A stretch of 64,000 nt of DNA from assembly GCA_933822405.4 (NCBI GenBank), contig CAKOGP040001958.1, positions 186,001-250,000 on the forward strand. Reading direction: 5' to 3'. Below the pieces are notes generated by a model that was not told the DNA's origin, did no database searches, and saw only the letters and a program-made list of their open reading frames with translations. Position numbers and translations under genes: made by a program. This DNA comes from Cylindrotheca closterium. Taxonomy: Eukaryota > Bacillariophyta > Bacillariophyceae > Bacillariales > Bacillariaceae. Position 1 is the first letter of the stretch; every line of letters starts with the position of its first letter. Positions 1 through 9,318 of the stretch are shown one piece after another.

Positions 1-508
1 ATGTGGTTCCAAGAGGCTGAGCTCCAATCTCGGTACCAGTACACGAGAAGAAGCCAGAGTCAGCATACATCATATCAACATCTTGTTCTTGGTCGATCCA
101 CGCAATCAAAGGATAGCGTGTAGGTACCATCTTGAACTCGATGGGAGGGTCCCAGCGTTTTCCAACTGCCTCGGTGAGATAGGTTTCGAAGGTAAGGTTG
201 AACGCTTGGACGGTAGTCTCGATGTCATCGGGGGCATAGATACCGATATGGTAGACCTTCTTTTGTGTAAGCTCGTTGAATTGACGGTATCCTTGAGCGC
301 AGTCGAGCTGTCCAGTAGGCCACTGTTTTTCAGGGTCTGAGATTCCGACATCGGGGATGTTCCCTTCTAGAGGTGCATTTGTAGTTCCATTGATGGGTAC
401 AATGGGCGCAGTTGTATCATTGTCAAGAGCAACTGCTTGGCTGATGGCTGCCATCAGCATCATTAGGGTGTAGGCAATTGGTGCCCATCTTATTGTTTGT
501 TTCATCAT
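1..508 (-). CDS. Receptor guanylate cyclase, 5' end only (copy 1, runs off the left edge)
   Basis: The reading frame is open from tandem ATGs at 508 and 505 to the window edge, so only the first ~169 residues are seen. A signal peptide (MMKQTIRWAPIAYTL...) is followed by a short Thr/Asn/Pro linker and then the start of the phosphonate-binding-protein-like (PhnD, type 2 periplasmic fold) sensor. From the motif SDPEKQWPTGQLDCAQGYR onward it is almost identical to the two complete copies at 2290-6967 and 9319-14439; the visible differences are a D-to-E change in the DQDVD stretch and the linker after the signal peptide. No break is visible. The first exon should continue about 185 bp past the edge, as in the other copies. 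Membership in the receptor cyclase family is inferred from these copies, because the kinase and cyclase parts lie outside the window. Confidence 0.85.
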   Translation of the reverse strand, partial: MMKQTIRWAPIAYTLMMLMAAISQAVALDNDTTAPIVPINGTTNAPLEGNIPDVGISDPEKQWPTGQLDCAQGYRQFNELTQKKVYHIGIYAPDDIETTVQAFNLTFETYLTEAVGKRWDPPIEFKMVPTRYPLIAWIDQEQDVDMMYADSGFFSCTGTEIGAQPLGTT

Positions 509-992
509 AACGTAGTTGTTTTTGTGCGATATTTGAAAGTTTGAATGGCTTTTGTCTCGACATCGGTATTCATAATCGAGAACACTGATGGGATCTTCGC
601 CCTCCTGTTCCTTGTGAATTCGGGGTTCGGTTTGGTTTGAAAGTGCTTAACGCACATTCGGGTTTGGACGAGCTTACGCGACGAACTAATTGTCAAACGT
701 TCTCAGAATCAGGCTTCTTTTCGCACCGGTACTGATTCCTACATTAAATACATAGATAGATAAAATCTGAGCTTCACTACCGTACCGGGTACAGTACGTG
801 TGCCGGTATCATTTCACGATTTGTGTCGCTTCGACATTTCTGCTGGTTCAATCAGACAAAATTCACCGTTTGTCATTCATTCGTTGCTCCCCCAAAGTTG
901 AATTCTGATGCTGGGGAAACAAATTCATGAAACAATATTGAATATTGAAGCATCGACAGCATGTCATCAACACGTCATCAAATTTTTTGCCC
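509..992. other. Divergent intergenic region between receptor cyclase copy 1 and the SET gene
   Basis: No gene is seen. It must hold the 5' flanks of two divergently transcribed genes. It contains GTACC/CCGGTA-rich stretches near 725 and 780-810 but no promoter motif I can name. Confidence 0.5.
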
Positions 993-2027
993 ATGTTGTA
1001 TACCGGTAGATCACTACTCGCATTACTCTTTTTCAGTCTTACAGGACACTGCGCACTTGTTGCTGCGAAAATCACGAAAGACGAGCAGAAAGCTTTCGAT
1101 CGGCTGGTCAAGGCTGTGATTAAAGAAGGAGGTTATGTTCATCCATCCATTGGAATCCTGTCGCCAGCACCATCTGGAGCCCCACGAGGCATTGGTATGG
1201 TCGAGAATGTGAAACCAAAAATCGAATCTGGTAAAGATATGCTGATGAAGGTTCCGTACTCTTATCAGATGACCCGAGATCTGGCAATGTCAACGCTCAT
1301 GGACGTGATACCGCCAATGGTTCTGGTGGATGCACCATTGTTAGAGTTGGACGATTCAGCCTTGCTGGTGTTACTTCTGGCCCATGAATACGGTCTCGGC
1401 AAGAACTCAAAGTTCCATGCCTATACAGAATTTCTACCAAGCTGGCAAGACGAAGGTGGCGGATGCGGTTATGAAAACGTTCAAGATTTTCGTCAGTTGC
1501 CTGCAGGTATTGAACCTGAAGAGATTGAAATGGCTTTACAATATGCCACCCACGTGTCTCTTGGAATGTATGGTGATTATGGCGAATACTTGGCAAATGA
1601 CGCTTGGCCCAGGGAATGGAAAGATGAACCTGCACTCGCCTTGCGATGGGCAATGTGTGTCGTCAGTTCTCGGGCAACCGCTGCCAATCGACGTGCTGGA
1701 GACAACAATTCGGGAACTGGTGTTCGCCTTATTCCATTGGTGGATCTTGCTAATCACCGCAAAGCTTCTAGTGGCTTTGTTGAACTGTCAGGAAGCGAGA
1801 GAATAGTTTATGACGATTTCATGGATGCCACCTCAGATGACACAGGTAGCTTTGTGGTGCGCTCGGCATGGAAATGCGGAACAACTCGAGTTGATTTGGA
1901 AAAGGGAGATGAAATCACAGTTAACTACAACTTGCCTGCGTATCAAGCTGTTGACTGGTTCTTAAGTCTTGGATTTCTGCCAGCTGAATTGAGTTCGAAC
2001 ACTATGAAAACCAACGATGAGCTATAG
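993..2027 (+). CDS. SET-domain protein, Rubisco-LSMT/SETD3-like, short form
   Basis: Predicted lysine methyltransferase-like protein of 344 aa. The first in-frame ATG is at 993; the frame is open further upstream only from a TTG. The first ~25 residues form a hydrophobic signal-like sequence ending near ALVAA. SET hallmarks are visible: PLVDLANH (the N-H substrate/SAM motif) near residue 250 and GDEITVNYN (the final catalytic Tyr motif) near 308, followed by AVDWFLSLGFLP. Known LSMT/SETD3 proteins are about 450-600 aa and carry a C-terminal substrate-binding lobe after this point. Here the protein stops about 30 residues after the SET core, so that lobe is missing. The 3' end including the stop codon is duplicated in tandem immediately downstream (see the repeat at 1971-2182), which fits a gene end created by rearrangement. 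The substrate is unknown. Confidence 0.75.
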   Translation: MLYTGRSLLALLFFSLTGHCALVAAKITKDEQKAFDRLVKAVIKEGGYVHPSIGILSPAPSGAPRGIGMVENVKPKIESGKDMLMKVPYSYQMTRDLAMSTLMDVIPPMVLVDAPLLELDDSALLVLLLAHEYGLGKNSKFHAYTEFLPSWQDEGGGCGYENVQDFRQLPAGIEPEEIEMALQYATHVSLGMYGDYGEYLANDAWPREWKDEPALALRWAMCVVSSRATAANRRAGDNNSGTGVRLIPLVDLANHRKASSGFVELSGSERIVYDDFMDATSDDTGSFVVRSAWKCGTTRVDLEKGDEITVNYNLPAYQAVDWFLSLGFLPAELSSNTMKTNDEL

Positions 2028-2182
2028 ATGAACTTGCGCAATCAAGGAATAATCATGCATTGAATTCCAATCTATTGGATTTCTGCCAGCCGAATTGAGT
2101 TCGAACACTACGAAAGCCAACGATGAGCTATAGATGAACTTGCGCAATCAAGGAATAATCATGTATTGAATCCAACCTATTT
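1971..2182 (+). repeat. Tandem duplication of the SET gene 3' end (two ~106-bp units)
   Basis: Unit 1 spans about 1971-2076 and unit 2 about 2077-2182. Both begin GGATTTCTGCCAGC and carry the same tail of codons and stop (AACGATGAGCTATAG) and the same following untranslated sequence (AATCAAGGAATAATCATG). A few substitutions separate them, for example Met to Thr and Thr to Ala in the tail. Unit 2 lies after the stop and is not translated. Confidence 0.9.
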
Positions 2183-2289
2183 GAGCACACAGCTCCGTTT
2201 GCTCTACAAAAATTGATTCAAAATATATCGGTACTAAATTGACTCGTTATAAGCACTAATGCCAAAATTCATCAATCCGGGTTCGTGCC

Positions 2290-5200
2290 TCATTGAGATA
2301 TTGACCGTGCGAATGCGAATGAGGAAGCGAGAGCAGAAGAGCGATGTGCTTTTTCTTCTGGTGGTACTAGTTCAAGTTTTTCCTCTGACTCTTGGATTCT
2401 TGCCTTGAGCCCATGCTTTGGGACCGGATTCATTGCGGAACGACTCACTTGATTTTCCACTGGCATTGGCGGTGGAGTCACAATGTCTCCGGCGAAATTC
2501 ACCATTGGGTGGGCGTTGTTGAACTTGGGAACCATTCTTACTGGTGAACTTTCTCCCACCCAATACGTGATCATATTGCCCTTACCCTTTACTGCAACCT
2601 TGCCTCGCTTGCGCAATGACATGTCTGGGGCTTGCTCTTGCAAAATCTTGGCTGCAGGCTCGGAACATTGAATCTTATCGCTCACAGACAAAGACTCCAT
2701 CCTGGATGCTGTATTCACTGTGTCTCCAAACAATCCATATCTAGGATTCAACGATCCAATCACATTGCTGACAACAGGACCAGAATGGAAACCAACACGG
2801 ATGTGGACATATCCAGCTTCGGGATCATCTTCGTCGATCATTACTTTGCTTGCAGCCTGAACGGCGTCGATCGCAAACTCGGCAATGCGCTTTGCGTGGG
2901 TTTCGTTCTGATCATTTTCCACTGTATGTACAATAATTCAGATCAAGAAAAAATTGAAGAAACAAATAGTGAGAGAAAGAGCTAGAATGACGAAAGTGTT
3001 GGTGCCGAGGATACTTACAATTTGTCACTCCCATCCAAGCATCGCCGATCGTCTCGACCTTGAACACATCGTGCTTAGTAGCCAGTGCATCAAACGCGAG
3101 ATACAAACGATCCAACATGCCGCAGACCTTCACTGGAGTCAACGCTCGAGAGATATCGGTGAATCGGACGATATCACTAAAGAAGATAGTCACGTTATTG
3201 TGCGTTTCCCTGTAATCCCGAGAGATCAGAAAACATTGTGAGATATCTTTCCATGATCGCAAATGGATTGGTAAGACAGAGTAAGACTTACGGTTCGACC
3301 TTTTGTCCGGCCTTAAGTTTGTCAGCAACAGCCTTGGGGAAGACCTTGTACAACATGTCTCCCGTCGCCACTTGCGTTCTTACGCGAGTGGTGGGACTGG
3401 CATCGGCAAGTGGTTCGGTGTCGTTGGCAGTCATTTCGCCAAAGATCATATCAAGATCCTTCGCGTCTGGACGGAAGAGAGGATCGCTACTCCAGCACTT
3501 TTTCATGATCTCTGACATTCTCTTGGGACACGTAGACGGCACAGCGGGTCTGTGGTTGATACGCGGATCACAAACCTTGCGAAGAACGGAGCGAGGGTTC
3601 TCTCCTGAGTATGGGTTGTTTCTGCTGTAGATCTCATACAAGATGATACCGAAAGAGTAAATGTCACAGTGGCTGTTGTAGTCTGTTTTTCGCAGGATGT
3701 ACTCTGGAGCCAGCCTATAATTGAACAATAACAATTACAAATTACATCCCGTGTGAGTGCATATTCATCATTGACATGATAGCTGACGACAGCATTAAGA
3801 GAGAAGTGACTGATCGAAACATACCAGAAAGGAGTGCCAGACAAGCCGCGATTGTTCTTCAACGCAAGGCCGAAGTCACCAACCTTTGCCCGGAACCTAG
3901 AGTCAATCAAGATATTCTTTGCCTTGAGGTCTCCGTGAAGAATAGGCGGTCTCGACGCATGCAGGAAGCGAAGACCCTGAGCGACGTCGCGGACAATCTG
4001 GAGGATGATTTCTCCTCCAGTGTAGAGAGTCTCGTTACGCAAAAGGTCATACAGAGAACCGTTTTCCATGTACTCCATGACCATCATTGGCTCGTATCCG
4101 TTCATGACTGCTCCCATAACAGTGGTGATGCCTGTATTGAATTGAAGAGATCAATAATGTCAGTACCTGGTGTCTGCTTTGTTAGCGATGAAACGGAAAT
4201 GTTTGATGACTTACATGGATGGCGAAGCCTGGACAAAAGTCTCATTTCTTCTTTGAACTCCGTCTGCCTCTGAGTTGTCGCATCACACCACGGAAAGACT
4301 TTGGAAACGATTCCTCGATGGCTGCTCGAACCAGCAGACGCGGTGCCAAGTACGTTCATGTTGTATGCAGATGTCTCTTGAGAGCCGAAGAGCATTCGGC
4401 TAATCGTGGACTGTTTGCGGTGTCGTTGGCCAAGTCCAACAAGAAATCCCAACTTCGAGTTGTCTCCCGTGCCCGTTGTACTAGTTGCAAGACTACCTCG
4501 TTTGACCCCAAATGATTCCAAAGGCGCTTCAAGATCTTGTGAATGGTTGGCATCATACGATTCTTGTTCTTCTGCTCTTTTGTCGTCGGCAGAATCTTCT
4601 TCGACCTCGTTGGATGTAGCAGCCATCGACCCGGACATCCTGGATTTGCCCATCTTCTTAATTGGCAGTACTCGCTTGATAGCGACATTCGTACCACGAT
4701 ACTCGGCAAGCAGTACAACCCCAAATGCACCTTGTCCAACCACTTCAGCAGGATGGCTGAAGTGCAATTCATCTACGTTGACTTTCCATACTTCATCGCT
4801 CTTCTCTCGTCTGTAGTTCATGAATCTCCACAGCAAGAGCAGCAAGATGAAACCACAAGCACCTGCGATGATGGCTGCAAAAGTTCCGTCCGCCATGCAT
4901 TTACCATTAATCAACTGGGAGTTATTGGAGCACACGCATAATCCATCTTCGTTCTGCAATTTGATTAGAAATGGTAAATCCAAAGCAAAAGATACTGTAG
5001 CATATATAGCGACTTACGGCAACCATTTGATTCTCAAAGCAAACCTTTTCAATCACTTCAACTCTCCATGGTGACTCAGGTACTTGAACGCCATCGACAG
5101 CGATTTCGAGAATTGCAACTCCACGTTGGTTCTGCGAAAAAATGAAATCATAGGCATGATCTTCATCTGGTGTCGTTGTGACCGTCAAAGCCCGTGTTTC

Positions 5201-6967
5201 CTGTCCAAAATGTACTAATGCTGTCAATGTGGCATTGTCTCTATCCAAGTTATCATGAACGTGAAAATCCAGCTGTTCTCCCTGTTCCACTTCCCCACAT
5301 AAAGACATCTGCAGAAGATTGCACTAGGATGAGAATACCAGTTTTGTCAATTGCAACGCGAAACAATAGGCAATATTTCATTACACACTTTGTCACAGCC
5401 TCCCAAAACGACGAGATCGGAATCCAGCCTGCCGTCGGTTTCCTTATCAAATTGGAATAGATCGACTTCAAATGCTTTGATACAAGGCTTGCAATAGCAA
5501 GAGTACCCCTTGTCTTTGGGGCAAGATAGGCCTTTAAGCTCACATTGATGATCAAACATATCCTCTGGAACTTTGTAGTGATTCTCTGGGCATTTGATGG
5601 CGTCATACAATGTCGTCACGCGAGGGCACTGCCAATCTCCTATAACACAGCGTGAGTAGGAAAGCGATGAAGTAATACTCAGTCGTGTCATGCACGTACC
5701 GTTCTTGTTTTGTTCAACAAAACCAATGTCCTGGACGATCGTTCTTAGCTCAAAGTGAGACCTTGCTGAACGAAAGCCGCTGTGACGACCTGCCAGTCCT
5801 GCTTGATATGTCAACTCTGCCATCTCTCGAGTGGTATCGCAGCGTGCTTCTTTCACAAAATCTGAAGGTGACATGGTATTGCACAAGTCGATTTCCGTTG
5901 GGGAGATGGCGGCATCCAAACACTCATGAATAGCTCGACCCACATTGTTGTGATAGTGAAAGTTGATGAGAGCTGCTGACACTTCCTCTGCGATTACTCG
6001 GTCGAGGTCTTGCTTGGCAAAGAGCGGCCACTCCGGAACGACAGGTGTCGAGTGCAGATACGGAAAGAGGTCGCCATCATCCATAATGTAGATCCTTGGA
6101 GACACGACCTTGAAAAGCTCTGGATCGAGCAGCTCTCCCGTTTCAAGATCGGTGGTCTGTTCGACTACTCCCGTTCGAACGAAGCCGACGTCCCAGCTCC
6201 CATCGAGAACACCTCTCACGACATCTTCTTGATTATCTGTATAGTCCAGAGCAAACAATGACAAGGTGAGAACCATGGAACGAAGCATTCGTTCGAAGAA
6301 ACAAAAGACAACGGGTTTCTTGCTTACCTGTGAATGTAACTTGATCAGGATCCATGATGTAATCCAATCCGTTCTTCATCATTACCCAAAATTGAGACTG
6401 GCCACCAGCAAATTCAGAAATCTTGACAGCGGCGAGCCGTTTGTTCTTCAAATCTGCAATGTTATTGATCTGTCTGTTGTCTGCAGCAACAAGCATAGTT
6501 CCACCGAGGACATCAAGGTCATAATATCGTCCTCGGACCTTGGTGCGAGACAATGTGGTTCCAAGAGGCTGAGCTCCAATCTCGGTACCAGTACACGAGA
6601 AGAAGCCAGAGTCAGCATACATCATATCCACGTCTTGATCTTGGTCGATCCACGCAATCAAAGGATAGCGTGTAGGTACCATCTTGAACTCGATGGGAGG
6701 GTCCCAGCGTTTTCCAACTGCTTCGGTGAGATAGGTTTCGAAGGTAAGGTTGAACGCTTGGACTGTAGTCTCGATGTCATCTGGTGCATAGATACCGATA
6801 TGGTAGACCTTCTTTTGTGTAAGCTCGTTGAATTGACGGTAGCCTTGAGCGCAGTCGAGCTGCCCAGTAGCATTATAGAGCGCAAATACTTGACTGATTG
6901 ATGTCATCAGCACTACCAGGGTGTAGGTAGTGGGTGCCCACGCTGTTGCGTTTATTTTTTGCTTCAT
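2290..6967 (-). CDS. Receptor guanylate cyclase with PhnD-like sensor and kinase domain (copy 2, complete)
   Basis: Exons (minus): 6967-6328, 6236-5700, 5639-5389, 5308-5018, 4953-4215, 4131-3825, 3714-3292, 3209-3019, 2921-2290. All junctions are GT-AG, phases match, and the product is 1336 aa. Order: signal peptide 1-29; PhnD/phosphonate-binding-like sensor ~45-310; Cys-rich part ~390-480; filamin/Ig-like part ~480-570; one membrane helix ~599-617. The kinase domain follows (GQGAFG 646-651, VAIK Lys666, HGDLK Asp887, DFG Asp905, APE) with a ~135-residue disordered insert between Lys666 and the helix-C Glu. The cyclase domain has metal Asp1075 and Asp1119, Glu1115, and Asn1196/Arg1200. The Cys that helps read guanine in animal enzymes is Gly1189 here. 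It should turn an extracellular signal into cGMP at a cell-surface or internal membrane. Start: ATG 6967, just before the signal peptide. The ligand is unknown. Confidence 0.93.
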
Positions 6968-9021
6968 CGTTGTTGTAGTTTTCGACGTAAATAGATTTTG
7001 TGTCTTCTGCTTTGTTTGCAATCATCGAAAATCAATCTCTCCGCTCAGGAGGGGTTCGGTTTGAATTGAATTGCATTAAATATTCTTGCATCAAGAACAG
7101 AACGCTTCTTTGTGACTTTCTTACCAGCAGGCTTCGGTTTGGTCGGAAAGTCAAAAGGACCATTGCGTTTCATCGAATATCATTGCGTGTACCATCGAAT
7201 ATCATTGCGTACCCATCTCTATACGTTGAATACGTGCATGTAGATATCACTATTTTGAATTCATATTCTTCGCGTTGAAGTTCGTGATTGATGCTCTAAA
7301 GAAAAACGTGATAATACTGGTATGAACCATTAAATGCCTGATGACAGAATAATCGGCACAGGCACATATCGGATAAATGGGGTTTGCAAATCATCTCACG
7401 ACTACCAGCTTCTACGTACACGTACGTGTACATGTCGTCAGCTGGAACCAAATCCGGGCTATTTTCTTTCAAAAAGCAAATCAGAATATATGAGGGGAGA
7501 GTTTCAGGGGATATGAGAGACTTGCCAAACAGCAGTGCTTAATAATAATCAGGCAGATCCAGTTCTACCGGTAGATTGGATGGTCTTGGATCATCAAATA
7601 TAAAGAATAAGCAAACTAGAAACATTCCATACCAGCCACTTGCAATCTGATCCGCAAACCTGCTTTTCCAGAATGGACGCAACCTAACCAAACCACTGCA
7701 GCTCCAGTTGAATAAGTTCTAGCCTTCCTAGAGAATGTGACAGTATATTGGCCAACCGGAATGACTAGGGCTACATGGTGATGGTAACAAATAACAGTAG
7801 AACGTATTGTTCAAGCTTCTAGCTAGATTCTCTATTGACTATAATTTTTGTCTTCAACAGTAGTATCCAGTTTGAGTGTCGTCTTGTCATTGTTTAAGTC
7901 AAGTCATTGTCTCCGCATTGGCGGAATCAAGTCCTCATTTGTTCTATTCTATTCTCTCGTCAGAATTTTTTTCACAAAGAGCTCTGCAAGCGTCTTTCTA
8001 TACGATAGTAGACAGCTTCGTTCAAAACACTGACCTGGAAAAAAAATTGGTCACAACGGAGCCCAGTCGGGATTCTGCGTTTGTTGTTGTTTTTTAATCT
8101 TTCCCAACAAATGTTGATTATTGTGTCTTCGATCGTTGCATACACACGTAGTATATTTGCGATGAAATCGAGCCTTGCGTTCGCCCTTTATGTTTCTTCC
8201 CAAACAACAAGCCGATTGATGCTTCAGGTCCAGATAATCAGCAAATTGCACAGGCTAGTTGTCGCAAGCCTCAGAGAAGTGTATACTTCACTAGAATCGC
8301 AGCGATAATCTCAACTGGTAGATTTGACTGCTCTCTCATGCCTTGATTGACCTTTCAAGGATGATGTCGATTCAATCACAATATGATGCGATCAAGTTGT
8401 TAAAACCACTTTCAACAAGCGCGAAGTTGGGGGGTGGTTGCGCTTCTATCGATCCGTAGGACCTCTCGATCGATTGCATGTCTCTCACAACAAAAATCCT
8501 GACTCCGAATCCACAATGCTGGCGTATTGTCGCAGCTCGCGTGAAGCTGATGATCCATTCTCTGCTTGTTGTGCTGCTTGTTGCGCTGGAGTCTGCCGCT
8601 CTCGATTCAGGCGCCTGTCGTGTCGTCATCTTTATCTCACTAGGTCGCAACTGTTGTGGTGCTGCTTGTTTGTTTTGCGGTTCCTTGGCTTTTGTCTGCA
8701 AGCTTGAAGCTGATGTGATGTCGATGCAAAACAATGACACATATTACAAAATGCTTCAGACCATCAGTGCGCTCACGAAAAAAGAGCTAGCGACATATCC
8801 GGGTTAGAAGTGCTTTATTTCGATATTTTTTATTTTCAAAAACTAATGGTCTGCCCTCCGTCATATTCATTTCTCACGATATTTCATGAGGAAAGCTGCC
8901 GACGTAGAGGTGGTACGAAAAATACGGCGGTTTTCAAAAATACCCAACCCCATTTATGAAATATGAACCGAATTGGGAGAGAAAAATTGAATTACCACAA
9001 CACAAGTGGGTGAATTCAATC
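6968..9021. other. Intergenic spacer between receptor cyclase copies 2 and 3
   Basis: About 2 kb with no gene I can support. It holds the 5' flank of copy 2, a perfect TACCGGTA palindrome at 7566-7573, and one short open frame (8478-8807) with no recognisable domain. Confidence 0.5.
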
Positions 9022-9149
9022 TCAGTCGATAAACTGGGCATCATTGCCGCGGCGCATCGACAACAACTTTTGACGATGGAAGGCCGTTCGGCCTTCGTCC
9101 GTCTGTAACACAATGTAGTCAAAGAGATCGAACAGTGTGCCTACGGTCT
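9022..9149 (-). pseudogene. C-terminal coding fragment of a repeated (probably mobile) element, copy a
   Basis: On the minus strand this reads as an open C-terminus of about 42 residues (GTLFDLFDYIVLQTDEGRT, then ...LLSMRRGNDAQFID and a TGA at 9024-9022). The same fragment occurs at 52827-52954 with a few conservative changes (LFDHFDYTVLQTDKGR). Shared amino-acid frame and stop suggest it once coded. In both places similarity ends at the same 5' point (CGGTCT on plus) against a very AT-rich stretch. No upstream exon is visible and I do not recognise the protein. It could be a transposon remnant or a last exon left behind. Confidence 0.55.
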
Positions 9150-9318
9150 ACGTTGGATGAACTTATTAAAATTTTTATAAAAACAATATAAAAATATTAC
9201 ACATATTTTTTTTAAATAAAAAAATACTAAGAATTTTATGAAAACCTGGAAAAAATGATTCGTGGTGTCATTTTTTTTAAAAAGTGTTGCTGTCAAATGC
9301 ACGTGACGCATTGATGAA
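9150..9318. other. AT-rich stretch beside the repeated C-terminal fragment
   Basis: Long runs of A and T (about 9168-9290) separate the fragment at 9022-9149 from the 3' end of the receptor cyclase at 9319. A comparable AT-rich block flanks the second fragment copy (52955-53095). Confidence 0.5.

Noticed and set aside
8478..8807. Open frame of 109 codons with a hydrophobic start
   Set aside because: No domain, no similarity within the window, and unremarkable length in a gene-free spacer.
9061..9100. AAGGCC-GTTC-GGCCTT hairpin as a terminator or RNA gene
   Set aside because: It lies inside the coding frame of the repeated fragment and is kept in both copies as part of that frame.
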